Shown: positions 7,755-16,280 of the stretch, in pieces
Layout of the letters: the number at the start of each line of letters is the position of its first letter
Position numbering within the stretch: position 1 is the stretch's first letter
Source: Paraburkholderia flava
GTDB lineage: Bacteria; Pseudomonadota; Gammaproteobacteria; Burkholderiales; Burkholderiaceae
Reading direction: 5' to 3'
Assembly: GCF_004359985.1 (NCBI RefSeq)
Contig: NZ_SMRO01000003.1
Location: 604,206-668,205 of the forward strand
DNA: 64,000 bases
The notes under the pieces: generated by a model
The model's database searches: none
Told to the model about the DNA's origin: nothing
What the model saw: only the letters and a program-made list of their open reading frames with translations
Made by a program: the position numbers and the translations under genes

Positions 7755-9494
7755 CTACACGTTGAGATCGCCGAGCGGAATGGGTTGCTCCTGCGCTTGC
7801 GTGCCTTCATTGCGGGTTCGTCTGCGCAGGTTGGTGACTGCGTTGCCCAGCGTGTTTGTCGCGTTGTCCAGCATTTCGCCCGCTGAGGTACGCAGGCTGG
7901 TCGCCTGCTCGCCCGCCGCCGTGCGCAGATTACCTGCCCGCTCACTGACTGCGGAACTGAAGCTGTTCACGCCTTCGACCGTCGCGTTACCCGCATCGAC
8001 GAGCGTATCGCGCGCGGCCCTCAGTTTCGGCGCGGTGTAATTGGCGCCTGCCAGCGCGGCGTCTCCGGTTTTTTCGAGGGCCGTGTGCGTCACTGTCGAC
8101 ACACCCTTCTGCGCGAGATCGCCAACCGCACCCGATACCTTGCGCGCGGCGCCCACGGCCGGATCGGTGATGATGGCCGCCGTGGTCCACGCCGGGAATA
8201 CCACGGCCGATGACGCCGTACGTCCCGCGTGCTCGGCGGCCACGACCCCCGCTGGGCTTGCACCATGCGATTTCGCTAGCGCCCCTGCACTGGCAGTGGC
8301 CAGGCTGGCGGCGCCAAGCCCCAGGGTGAGCGCGCCGATGTTCGTCGCGACGCCCGGCGCCGACGTGATCGTGTGCGGCGCGCTGAGCGTCGCGTCGACG
8401 AGATTGACGGTGGCTTTCGCGAGGCGCCCCGCGCCGTTGGCTGCCGCGCCTTTCCACGTTGCTTCCTTAAGCGCCGTGTATTGTTCCCTCCAGTCGTTAC
8501 GTCCCAGCAGATATTCCGGGCCGACGCGGTGATCCTGCGCCGCGAAGTAGCGGTTCGCCATGTTGAAACCTGCGCCTGCAGCAGGCGAGCCGAGCGCGGC
8601 GAGCCACGAGTCGGTCTGCACTGCGCCTGCGACGTGACCCGCAGCGGTGAGCGCTGGCCCCACGATGCCGCGCACCACGTTACGCGCCGTGAACGTCTGG
8701 ATGGACACCCCGTTCTGCCAGATCGCCTTGCCTTGGCTCTGCTCCGCCGCTGCCTTTGCGCCGACCATCGGTCCTTCGAGGTCTTCGGCCGAAGAAGCGA
8801 GCCACTGGTTGTTCTGCATTGTCGGTCCCAGCGCCTGCGAGCCAATGTGGTCAGCGATGCCCGACGCGAGCCCCCCGGCGGCGCCGCCCTTGAAGGAATC
8901 CGGTGCGTTCTTGAGGCCCGGCAGATGGTTCATGCCGGCCACGAGCGTATCGCCCAGCGCAGGCTTCGTATCCAGCACACGTGACATCACGCCGAACGGA
9001 ATCGAGCCGACGAAGCCACGCCCGCCTTCGGCCGCGTAGTCCATCTTGTTCCCCTTCGAGAACGTCTCCTTGATCGATGTCGCCGATTCGCCCATGTCCA
9101 TCAATCCCGCTACGCGATTGTCGATCATCGCGTGGAACTCGGCGTGGTTCGACTCGTCGCCCTCGGTCTTGATGTGTGGTGCGAAGTAACCGGTGACCGC
9201 CTCGCGGACACCGGTTTCGCGGGCCGCGCGCTGCTCGCCGGTTTCGACGGCGGGCGTCGGCGCGGGCGCGGTAGTTTCCTGCAGCGATACGCGGCGTCGG
9301 GTAGCTGGCGCATTCGAGGCAATCGACGGAGCGCGGTTTCGCATCGGCGGTGGCGCGCCTTCGATCGATGCTCGCAGGTTCGGCGCGGGTCTGGTGCTCG
9401 TGGAGCTTTCCCCTGGCTGTCGAGTGGACGCAAGATCTTGAAGCGAGCTGGAATTGATCGGGCTGCTGTGCGTTGGAAGTGCTGTTTTTGTCAT
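7755..9494 (-). CDS. candidate type III secreted effector (family unknown)
   Basis: A 579-residue protein that I cannot assign to a family. The first 50 residues contain 10 Ser, 6 Thr and 8 Pro, with no acidic residue before D20; this is the composition of type III secretion signals. Residues to about 85 look disordered. From about 90 to 500 the chain is Ala/Gly-rich with several hydrophobic helices (for example around VVRGIVGPALTAAGHVAG and GALTLGLGAASLATASAG) that could insert in or lie on a membrane. The tail has four consecutive 11-residue repeats (520-530, 531-541, 542-552, 553-563), with the two clearest reading AGNLRTAAGEQ and ATSLRTSAGEM. No catalytic motif is evident. Transcription probably starts from a PIP-box promoter about 70 bp upstream. 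No clear Shine-Dalgarno is present. Single gene, no chaperone gene beside it. Confidence 0.6.
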   Translation of the reverse strand: MTKTALPTHSSPINSSSLQDLASTRQPGESSTSTRPAPNLRASIEGAPPPMRNRAPSIASNAPATRRRVSLQETTAPAPTPAVETGEQRAARETGVREAVTGYFAPHIKTEGDESNHAEFHAMIDNRVAGLMDMGESATSIKETFSKGNKMDYAAEGGRGFVGSIPFGVMSRVLDTKPALGDTLVAGMNHLPGLKNAPDSFKGGAAGGLASGIADHIGSQALGPTMQNNQWLASSAEDLEGPMVGAKAAAEQSQGKAIWQNGVSIQTFTARNVVRGIVGPALTAAGHVAGAVQTDSWLAALGSPAAGAGFNMANRYFAAQDHRVGPEYLLGRNDWREQYTALKEATWKGAAANGAGRLAKATVNLVDATLSAPHTITSAPGVATNIGALTLGLGAASLATASAGALAKSHGASPAGVVAAEHAGRTASSAVVFPAWTTAAIITDPAVGAARKVSGAVGDLAQKGVSTVTHTALEKTGDAALAGANYTAPKLRAARDTLVDAGNATVEGVNSFSSAVSERAGNLRTAAGEQATSLRTSAGEMLDNATNTLGNAVTNLRRRTRNEGTQAQEQPIPLGDLNV

Positions 9495-9828
9495 GGCGTC
9501 AGCAAACGATATATGAAGGAATACTTAAATTATGCAGTCAGAAAACGGGGCGTTATGCAGACGCGAAGCGATCGATTGGGATGCGAATCTGTCGTGCGAA
9601 CGGGAGCGCGATTGCTGTTACCGCATCGATATCGATGTTGCGACGCAGTAACGAGGCCAACGCAGAATGCATCGTTCGGACACCGATGCAATCGCGTCAA
9701 TCCGATGCAGCATGAAAAGCAATGCTCGAACGCCGTCATTAGCAAACGCGGATTAATTAGAACCGCATAACGTCAAACTCCCTATAGTCGGAAGCCTTCT
9801 CGACATCAGACTCGTACAGGGCTTCCAG
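9495..9828. other. AT-richer divergent control region
   Basis: This 334-bp region between the candidate effector and tauA is visibly poorer in G+C than the flanks. Apart from the PIP-box promoter (leftward), it shows a run of GATC/CGAT-like palindromic words (ATCGATATCGAT near 9625-9636). I cannot place a convincing promoter or operator for tauA. Short frames here look like chance. Confidence 0.45.
9527..9587 (-). promoter_or_regulatory. PIP box (hrpII box) with -10 element
   Basis: Read on the minus strand, TTCGC (9587-9583), then 15 bases, then TTCGC (9567-9563), a perfect plant-inducible-promoter box; it equally satisfies the hrpII box TTCG-N16-TTCG. Exactly 30 bases further is TAATTT (9532-9527), matching the YANNNT -10 box expected 30-32 bases downstream. 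This is the binding architecture of HrpX in Xanthomonas and HrpB in Ralstonia and plant-associated Burkholderia. The box points at the 579-residue gene, whose ATG lies 32 bases after the -10. A third TTCGC copy at 9600-9596 is not at PIP spacing. Confidence 0.75.
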
Positions 9829-10842
9829 ATGAACCGATTCCTCAGACCGCTCGCGGCCGCTTTGACATACGCCACACTGTCCATATCCATCGCACATGCC
9901 GACACGCATGAAGTCGTGATCGCGTATCAGGACATGGTCGTGCCGTGGCGCTTTGCGCAGGCAACCGGCGAAGTCGAGAAAGCGACCGGCTACAAGGTCA
10001 CGTATCGCAAGCTCGGCAGCGGCGCGGATGTGATCCGCGCGCTCGCATCGGGTTCGGTGCAGCTCGGCGAAGCGGGCTCCAGTCCGATCGCGGCGGGGCT
10101 TTCGCAGGGCGTCGATATTTCATTGTTCTGGATTCTCGACAACATCAACGATGCCGAAGCGCTCGTCGCGCGTGACGGTTCGGGCGTGACGAATCTCGCC
10201 GCGCTGAAGGGCAAAAAGATCGGCGTGCCGTTCGTATCGACGTCGCATTTCCATACGCTTGTCGCGCTGCAGAACGCAGGCGTCAATCCCGCCGACGTGA
10301 AGATCGTCAACCTGCGTCCGCCCGAAGTGGCTGCGGCCTGGGCGCGCGGAGACATCGATGCGACCTACATCTGGGATCCGGTGCTCGCGAAGGTGAAGCA
10401 GAGCGGCAAGGTGCTGATTACGTCCGGCGAAGTTGCGCGGCAGACCGGCAAGGCGACCTTCGACGGCTTCGTCGTCGATCGCCGGTTCGCGCGCGACAAC
10501 GCGGACTTCGTCACGCGCTTCGTGAAGGTGCTCGCATCGACCGATGCCGATTACCGTGCACATGCTGCGACGTGGAACGCAGCGTCGCCACAGGTCGTAG
10601 CAGTCGCGAAGGAGTCCGGTGCGAATCCGCAGGACGTGCCCGCCAGTCTCGCGTTGTACGCGTTTCCGACGCCGGCCGAACAGGTATCGAATGCATGGCT
10701 TGGTGGCGGCGCGCAATCGGGTGCGGCGAAATCGCTCGCCGCGACTGCCGCGTTCCTGAAGACACAAGGCACGATCCAGAACGTACTGCCGGATTATTCG
10801 GCGGGCGTCGATCCGCAGTTCGTGCAGCGGGTTGTGCGTTAA
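9829..10842 (+). CDS. tauA: taurine/sulfonate ABC transporter, substrate-binding protein
   Basis: A 337-residue periplasmic binding protein of the TauA/SsuA family. A signal peptide ([15 protein letters not shown] onward) ends near AHA-D at about residue 24. The mature part begins [18 protein letters not shown], characteristic of TauA, and continues with the [17 protein letters not shown] and [12 protein letters not shown] segments that line the sulfonate pocket in this family. It supplies taurine or another alkanesulfonate to TauBC; substrate preference between taurine and related sulfonates cannot be read from sequence alone. First gene of a three-gene operon; tauB begins 14 bp downstream. 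Confidence 0.9.
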   Translation: MNRFLRPLAAALTYATLSISIAHADTHEVVIAYQDMVVPWRFAQATGEVEKATGYKVTYRKLGSGADVIRALASGSVQLGEAGSSPIAAGLSQGVDISLFWILDNINDAEALVARDGSGVTNLAALKGKKIGVPFVSTSHFHTLVALQNAGVNPADVKIVNLRPPEVAAAWARGDIDATYIWDPVLAKVKQSGKVLITSGEVARQTGKATFDGFVVDRRFARDNADFVTRFVKVLASTDADYRAHAATWNAASPQVVAVAKESGANPQDVPASLALYAFPTPAEQVSNAWLGGGAQSGAAKSLAATAAFLKTQGTIQNVLPDYSAGVDPQFVQRVVR

Positions 10843-10856
10843 GCCGCGGCTCACCT

Positions 10857-11666
10857 ATGAGCGATTCCACGAACGGTCTCGAGATCCGGCGTCTGTCGGT
10901 TGCGTACAAAGGCACGCGCGGCGCGGCGCCGACACTCGCGTTGCAGAACGTCGACCTGCGCATCGGTGCAGGCGAATTCGTCGTCGCGCTCGGCGCGTCG
11001 GGTTGCGGCAAGACGACGCTGCTCAACTGCATCGCAGGCTTCATTGCGCCGGACGAAGGCGACGTGTGTCTGAACGGCGCATCCGTCGACGGACCCGGCG
11101 CGGATCGCGGCGTCGTGTTCCAGAGGTACGCGCTGATGCCGTGGCTCGACGTGCTCGACAACGTCGCGCTCGGACTGCGCTTCCAGCGTGTGGCGAAAGC
11201 GGAGCGCGAGCGCATCGCGCGGCAGATGCTTGCGCTGGTCGGACTCGAGCGGCATGCACATGCGCGCGTGTACGAGCTGTCCGGCGAGATGCAGCAGCGC
11301 GTCGGCATTGCACGTGCGCTTGCGAGCGATCCGCAGGTGTTGCTGATGGACGAGCCGATGGGCGCACTCGATGCGATGACGCGCGAGTCGATGCAGGAAC
11401 TGGTGCTCGACGTGTGGCATCGGACCGGCAAGACGGTGTTCTTCATTACGCACGGTGTCGAGGAAGCTTTGTTTCTCGCGACGCGGCTCGTGCTGATGAC
11501 GCCTGGTCCTGGACGTATCGCGCAGACCTGGGAGCTGCCGTTCGCGCGACGCTTCATCGAGACGCGCGATGCGCGTGCGGTGAAGTCGTCGGCTGAGTTT
11601 ATCGAATGGCGTGAGCGGCTTGTGCAGCATCTGCATGGGCACGCGTTGCAGGAGCGTGCGGCATGA
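10857..11666 (+). CDS. tauB: taurine/sulfonate ABC transporter, ATPase
   Basis: A 269-residue ABC ATPase. Walker A is GASGCGKTT at 46-54, Walker B is VLLMDEP at 161-167 and the switch histidine is H199. The Q-loop segment [17 protein letters not shown] is typical of nitrate/sulfonate/taurine transporters. Oddity: the ABC signature reads LSGEMQQR (141-148), where the family normally has LSGGM; the second glycine, which contacts ATP gamma-phosphate across the dimer, is replaced by glutamate. It overlaps tauC by four bases (ATGA). Confidence 0.9.
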   Translation: MSDSTNGLEIRRLSVAYKGTRGAAPTLALQNVDLRIGAGEFVVALGASGCGKTTLLNCIAGFIAPDEGDVCLNGASVDGPGADRGVVFQRYALMPWLDVLDNVALGLRFQRVAKAERERIARQMLALVGLERHAHARVYELSGEMQQRVGIARALASDPQVLLMDEPMGALDAMTRESMQELVLDVWHRTGKTVFFITHGVEEALFLATRLVLMTPGPGRIAQTWELPFARRFIETRDARAVKSSAEFIEWRERLVQHLHGHALQERAA

Positions 11667-12559
11667 GTGTTTCGCGAGAATCGCTTGAACGTTCTGCTGG
11701 GCTCGAGCCGTCACCGTCCCGCCGCCGCACCGTTGCGGCTCCGCGCGTGCGTACGTCGCGACGCGTCGTGCGCACATGGCGCGTACCGGGCGAGGGATCG
11801 ACTGCAGCGTTGAGCGCGGTATCGGTCGCGGTACTGTCCGCACTGTGGTGGCTCGCGACGCATCTGCACTGGTTACCGCCGCTCTTCCTGCCGACACCGG
11901 AAGCCGTATGGGTCGCTTTTATCGACGCGTGCCATGGCCGCATCCAGGGTGGCCTGCCGCTGTCCGAACATTTCGCGTGGAGCGCGTTGCGCGTGTTCGG
12001 CGCGTTCGCGCTCGCCACGATAACTGCGGTGCCCGTCGGCATCCTGATGGGCGTCAGCCGTGTCGCGCGCGGCCTGCTCGATCCGCCGCTGGAGTTCTAT
12101 CGTCCGCTGCCGCCGCTTGCGTATCTGCCGCTCGTCGTGATCTGGTTTGGTATCGACGAAACCGCGAAGATCGTCGTGATCTACCTCGCGTGCTTCGCGC
12201 CGATCGCGATGGCTGCGCGAGCCGGTGCGCGCAGCGCGACGGTCGAGCAGATTCACGCGGCGTATTCGCTTGGCGGCCGCTTTTCGCAGATCGTCCGGCA
12301 CGTCGTGCTGCCGGCCGCGTTGCCCGAGATCCTGACGGGTCTACGCATCGCGATCGGCTTCGGCTGGACGACGCTCGTCGCCGCCGAGATGGTCGCGGCA
12401 ACGGCGGGGCTCGGTCAGATGGTGCTCAACGCGTCGAGTTTTCTGCGCACCGACGTCGTCGTGATGGGCATCGTGCTGATCGGTCTGATCGCGTGGATCT
12501 TCGACCTCGCGATGCGTGCGCTCGAACGCCGGCTCGTACCGTGGAAGGGACGTAGCTGA
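11663..12559 (+). CDS. tauC: taurine/sulfonate ABC transporter, permease
   Basis: A 298-residue inner-membrane permease of the SsuC/TauC family. The first approximately 45 residues are an Arg-rich cytosolic leader, followed by about six membrane helices. The cytoplasmic EAA-like coupling loop is visible as [25 protein letters not shown] (about 206-230; key residues G, the LPAALPEI core). The start overlaps the tauB stop. There is no tauD dioxygenase downstream; the next gene is a convergent HAD phosphatase, nine bases away, so sulfonate breakdown must be encoded elsewhere. Confidence 0.9.
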   Translation: MSVSRESLERSAGLEPSPSRRRTVAAPRVRTSRRVVRTWRVPGEGSTAALSAVSVAVLSALWWLATHLHWLPPLFLPTPEAVWVAFIDACHGRIQGGLPLSEHFAWSALRVFGAFALATITAVPVGILMGVSRVARGLLDPPLEFYRPLPPLAYLPLVVIWFGIDETAKIVVIYLACFAPIAMAARAGARSATVEQIHAAYSLGGRFSQIVRHVVLPAALPEILTGLRIAIGFGWTTLVAAEMVAATAGLGQMVLNASSFLRTDVVVMGIVLIGLIAWIFDLAMRALERRLVPWKGRS

Positions 12560-12568
12560 GCGATTCGT

Positions 12569-13258
12569 TCAAGCCGCGTCGAACAGATCGAGCACCGGCC
12601 AGCCGCGTTGCATCGCGACTGCGCGTAGCCGGTCGTCGGGATTGGTCGCGACCGGATCGGTGACGCGTTCGAGCAGCGGCACGTCGTTGATCGAATCGCT
12701 GTAGAAATAGCTCTTCGGAAAATCGGCGAGCGTCGTGCCGAGCGATGCGAGCCACGCGTCGGTGCGCACGATCTTGCCTTCGCGAAAACTCGGCACGCCC
12801 GTCGCGCAACCGGTATAGCGCGCGGCCGGATCGTCGCCCTCGGTGCCGAGTTCGATGCCGAGCAGATGCTCGACGCCGAGCGCCTTCGCGATCGGCTCGG
12901 TGACGAAGACGTTTGTCGCGGTGACGATGCAGCACAGGTCGTCCGCATCCCGATGCCGGCGCAGCAGCGCGAGCGCGCTGGGCCGGATCGCCGGGACAAT
13001 CACCTGCTCCATGAACTGCGTGTGCCATGCATCGAGCTGTTCGCGCGAATAGCGCGCGAGCGGTGCCAGCGTGTAGCGCAGGTAGTCGTTCATATCGAGC
13101 GTACCGGCCGAATATTGCCGGTAGTACCCGTCGATCTCCTCGGCGTGCTGCTGCGCGCCTTCGATCCCCAGGCCGGCCAGGAAGTGCGCCCACGCCTGAT
13201 CGCTGTCGAGCGGCAGCAGCGTGTGATCCAGATCGAACAGCGCCAGATTGCGGCCCAT
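12569..13258 (-). CDS. HAD-superfamily (subclass IB) phosphatase
   Basis: A 229-residue HAD hydrolase of the SerB-like IB subclass. Motif I is FDLDHT with nucleophile D9 and general acid D11, motif II is the TATN segment (IVTATN), and motif IV is SDSINDVPLL. The four-helix cap between motifs I and II fits subclass IB. The ATG at 13258 (MGRNLALFDLDHTLLP) is the family start; the frame extends to 13348 without homologous sequence. Members dephosphorylate phosphoserine, histidinol phosphate or related small molecules; the substrate here is unknown. It is divergent from the Na/Pi cotransporter gene. Confidence 0.88.
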   Translation of the reverse strand: MGRNLALFDLDHTLLPLDSDQAWAHFLAGLGIEGAQQHAEEIDGYYRQYSAGTLDMNDYLRYTLAPLARYSREQLDAWHTQFMEQVIVPAIRPSALALLRRHRDADDLCCIVTATNVFVTEPIAKALGVEHLLGIELGTEGDDPAARYTGCATGVPSFREGKIVRTDAWLASLGTTLADFPKSYFYSDSINDVPLLERVTDPVATNPDDRLRAVAMQRGWPVLDLFDAA

Positions 13259-13456
13259 CGGTTTTTCCTCGCGGTGGTTCGTCGACACGGCATCACGCCG
13301 TGCCCGCGTGCGTGGTTGCACGCCGGGCGATCCTATATTTAAATGCACAAAATTACAATAAGGCAGAAATGTGCAACACTACTGTCATAAACGCCGGAAC
13401 GGGATGGGCCGGCATCCTGCGATCGTCGTGGTCGCAGGCATCGAAAGTAGTGCGCC

Positions 13457-15124
13457 ATGTTGATTCTTCTTAATCTGTTGTCCGGGGTCGCGTTGCTCGT
13501 GTGGGGTTCGCACATCGTGCGCACGGGCATCCTGCGGGTGCTCGGTGCGGACCTGCGTCGCGTGTTGGGACGGAGTACCAATGGCCGTCTCAAGGCGTTC
13601 GTCTCCGGCATCGGCGTGACGAGTCTGGTTCAGAGCAGCAATGCGACGGCGGTGATCGTCACGTCGTTCGCGGCGCAAGGGCTGTTGCCGCTCGCCGCCG
13701 GCCTCGCGATCATGCTCGGCGCGGACGTCGGTACAGCGCTGATGGCGCGGGTGCTGACGCTGGATCTGTCGTGGCTGTCGCCGCTGCTCGTGCTGTTCGG
13801 CGTGCCGGTGTTCCTGTCGCGCAAGCAGACGCGACTGGGCCAGGTGGGGCGCGTCACGATCGGCCTCGGGCTGATCCTGCTCGCGCTGCATCTGATCGTC
13901 GAAGCGGTGCAGCCGATGATGCACGGCGCCGGCGTGCGCGTGATGTTCGGTGCGCTGACCGGCGACACGATGCTCGACGCGCTGGTCGGCGCGGCGTTCG
14001 CGATGATCTCGTATTCGAGCCTCGCAGCGGTGCTGCTCACGGCGACACTGGCATCGTCGGGCGTGATCTCGCTGAAGGTGGCGTTGTGTCTCGTGATCGG
14101 CGCGAACCTCGGCAGCGGGATGCTCGCGCTGATCGGTACGCTCGCGCAGAATTCGGCGGCGCGGCGGCTCGCAATCGGCAGCCTCGCGTTCAAGTTCGCC
14201 GGCGCGCTGCTGATCCTGCCGTTCGCACCGCTGCTCGCGCGCGGCCTGCCGGTGCTGATCGCGAATCCGCGCGAGGCGACGGTCGCCTTTCACGTGATCT
14301 ACAACACGCTGCGCTGCTGTGCGTGCCTGCTGTTGATCGATCCGGTCGCCCGCGTGTGCGAACGCCTGGTGCCGGATCGTCCGATGCCGAACGGCGAGGT
14401 CCGGCCATTGCATCTCGACGCCGCCGCGCTCCCCACACCGTCGCTTGCGCTTGCGAACGCCGCGCGCGAGGTGCTGCGCATCGGCGACATCATCGGCACG
14501 ATGCTCGGCAATGTCGCCGATCTGCTGCGTCATAACGATCTGCAGAAGGCGCGCGACACGGTCCGCATGGACGACGACGTCGATCATCTGTATGCGGCCG
14601 TGAAGACCTATCTCGCGCAGATTTCGCGCGAACAGCTCGACGATACCGACAGCCGCCGCTGGACCGACATCATCGCGCTGACGATCAACCTCGAACACGC
14701 GGGCGACATCATCGAGCGGATCGTCAGCGATATCGAAGAGAAGAAGATTTCGCACCGTCTCGCGTTTTCCGACGAAGGGCTCGGCGAACTCGAAGATCTG
14801 CATACGCGGTTGATCGGCAACCTGCAGATGGGACTGTCGGTGTTCCTGAACAACGATCTGCGCTGTGCGGAACAACTGCTCGCCGAGAAGGAACGTTTCC
14901 GCGATCTGGAGCGTGCGTATTCGTATGCGCACGTCGATCGCCTCACTGGACAGACGCTGCGCAGCATCGAAACCAGTGCGCTGCATCTCGATCTGATCAG
15001 CGACATGAAGCGGCTCAATTCGCTGTTCTGCTCGACGGCTTATCCGGTGCTCGATGCGGCGGGTGCGTTGCGTCAGACGCGGCTGCGCAAGCGCGCGCTC
15101 GACCAAATGCATGTGAAGGAGTGA
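13457..15124 (+). CDS. Na+/phosphate cotransporter (NptA/YjbB type) with PhoU-like tail
   Basis: A 555-residue protein. The N-terminal about 310 residues hold two inverted Na/Pi repeats: the QSSNAT motif (59-64) with GADVGTA (88-94), and the second serine-rich copy near residue 184 (SYSSLAAVLLTATLASSG). From about residue 330 a soluble helical PhoU-like domain follows (HNDLQKARDTVRMDDDVDHL; LEHAGDIIERI). The architecture equals that of YjbB, a phosphate exporter/importer that limits cytosolic phosphate. The neighbouring HAD phosphatase and glycerophosphodiesterase make a phosphate-handling theme, though they are on separate transcripts. Confidence 0.9.
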   Translation: MLILLNLLSGVALLVWGSHIVRTGILRVLGADLRRVLGRSTNGRLKAFVSGIGVTSLVQSSNATAVIVTSFAAQGLLPLAAGLAIMLGADVGTALMARVLTLDLSWLSPLLVLFGVPVFLSRKQTRLGQVGRVTIGLGLILLALHLIVEAVQPMMHGAGVRVMFGALTGDTMLDALVGAAFAMISYSSLAAVLLTATLASSGVISLKVALCLVIGANLGSGMLALIGTLAQNSAARRLAIGSLAFKFAGALLILPFAPLLARGLPVLIANPREATVAFHVIYNTLRCCACLLLIDPVARVCERLVPDRPMPNGEVRPLHLDAAALPTPSLALANAAREVLRIGDIIGTMLGNVADLLRHNDLQKARDTVRMDDDVDHLYAAVKTYLAQISREQLDDTDSRRWTDIIALTINLEHAGDIIERIVSDIEEKKISHRLAFSDEGLGELEDLHTRLIGNLQMGLSVFLNNDLRCAEQLLAEKERFRDLERAYSYAHVDRLTGQTLRSIETSALHLDLISDMKRLNSLFCSTAYPVLDAAGALRQTRLRKRALDQMHVKE

Positions 15125-15143
15125 CGCTTGCCGCTCACACGAC

Positions 15144-15902
15144 CTACGCGAGCACGACCTTACGCAACTTGCGTTTGAGCGGCGGGAAATCCGCGACGTC
15201 GACTGCCTTGCTGTTGGTGATGAGGACGTCGATGCGTTCGATCGGGCAATACGAAATGCGGCTGCGCTGACCGATCTTGCTGTGGTCGGCGAGGATCACG
15301 ACTTTTTCGGCGCTATCCACCATCGCGCGCGCGACCTCGGTTTCCTCGTGATCGAAATTGGTCGCGCCGCTGCGCAGATCGATGCCGACCGGCGACAGCA
15401 GCGCGACGTCCGCGCGATAGCGGCGGATGTCGAGGATCGTCGTCGCACCCGTGGTCGCGAACGAGCGATCGCTGATCGAGCCGCCCAGCAGGATCACTTC
15501 GTTCGGCTCCGAAGAGCCGCGCAACTTCAACGCGACATCGATCGAATTGGTGACGATGGTCAGGTTCGCGAGCTTCGCCAGTTCCTCGGCGAGGAGCGCG
15601 GTGGTCGTACCCGCATCGATGAACAGCGTCTGGCCGCTCGCGATCAGACCGGTCGCCGCCTTCACGATCGCGGTCTTCGATTTCACGTGCGTATGCGCGC
15701 GCTCGGCGATCGGCGCTTCATCGCCGGGCCGTACTGCGCCACCGTGCACGCGCCGCAGTTCGCCGAGCGCTTCGAGATCGAGCAGGTCGCGCCGCACGGT
15801 TTCCCGCGACACGTCGAGGTCGGTCATGATGCGTTCGGTGGAGACGCGCTGCAGTGTGGATAGCAGCGCACGGATACGTTGATGACGGTCTTTCTGCCAC
15901 AT
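15144..15902 (-). CDS. DeoR/GlpR-family transcriptional repressor
   Basis: A 252-residue DeoR-type regulator. The N-terminal winged helix (about 6-57) has the recognition helix SRETVRRDLLDLE and the family sequence RRVHGGAV. The C-terminal DeoRC domain has the sugar-phosphate pocket segment FIDAGTTTALLAEEL and GGSISDRSFATTG. The ATG at 15902 (MWQKDRHQRI) is preferred over an upstream ATG at 15923. DeoR family members usually sense phosphorylated sugars or glycerol 3-phosphate. It is divergent from the glycerophosphodiesterase-ABC importer genes, which it probably represses; TTTCG repeats lie in the shared control region. Confidence 0.9.
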   Translation of the reverse strand: MWQKDRHQRIRALLSTLQRVSTERIMTDLDVSRETVRRDLLDLEALGELRRVHGGAVRPGDEAPIAERAHTHVKSKTAIVKAATGLIASGQTLFIDAGTTTALLAEELAKLANLTIVTNSIDVALKLRGSSEPNEVILLGGSISDRSFATTGATTILDIRRYRADVALLSPVGIDLRSGATNFDHEETEVARAMVDSAEKVVILADHSKIGQRSRISYCPIERIDVLITNSKAVDVADFPPLKRKLRKVVLA

Positions 15903-16280
15903 TGCCAATGAGTCCCGGCGCAAAGTATTGAAAGGGGTGAGTGCCGCACGAATGCCACATGAGCATCACTGCCATGCGGGTATGTCAGACACATGTCGAG
16001 CGTACTATTTTATCCTGCGCGTTGTTGTATTTTTTTGGCAGCTTGCATAGTTGTGTATTTGACCTTAGCCTTCGCACATCAATCGACGGCACGTATTTCG
16101 AAAAGCGGATGTTCGAAAAAGAATCAAAATGTCCGCTTTCGAACGGTCGATGTCGCTTTCGATAAACTCGGCGTCGTTTCGGATGGTAATGATACGGGTG
16201 TGGCGATCCGCGGCTGTTCGAAGGAACGCAGCGTCGGAGGGTGCGCCGGCCTGTCGGTTATTTGAAAAGGAAGGCTGAAC
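15903..16280. other. divergent control region, DeoR repressor / glycerophosphodiesterase operon
   Basis: A 378-bp noncoding region, AT-rich in its middle (about 15990-16130), flanked by divergent genes. It contains the TTTCG repeat array described separately and, left of it, a T-run at 16027-16036 (GTATTTTTTTGG). I cannot assign exact -35/-10 hexamers. Confidence 0.5.
16096..16181 (+). promoter_or_regulatory. putative DeoR operator array (TTTCG repeats)
   Basis: TTTCG occurs at 16096, 16137, 16157 and 16177, the last three exactly 20 bp apart, with a GTTCG variant at 16111. The words ATGTTCGAAAA and CTTTCGATAA resemble GlpR-type half sites (ATGTTCG, TTTCGNTAA). In addition TTCGAAAAGCGGA (16097-16109) and TCCGCTTTCGAA (16132-16143) form an imperfect inverted repeat. 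The array lies 100-185 bp before the glycerophosphodiesterase start and is a good candidate for the DeoR-type repressor's binding sites. Confidence 0.55.

Noticed and set aside
9596-9600. Third TTCGC copy upstream of the effector
   Set aside because: It is 8 bases from the nearest copy and does not fit the N15 spacing; TTCGC is common here.
9132-9770. 212-codon plus-strand frame over the effector start and PIP region
   Set aside because: Low-complexity, Cys/Arg-rich translation with no ribosome-binding site; it conflicts with the PIP-box promoter.
13385-15112. 575-codon frame antisense to the Na/Pi cotransporter
   Set aside because: Same antisense artefact; the plus-strand gene is well supported by motifs.
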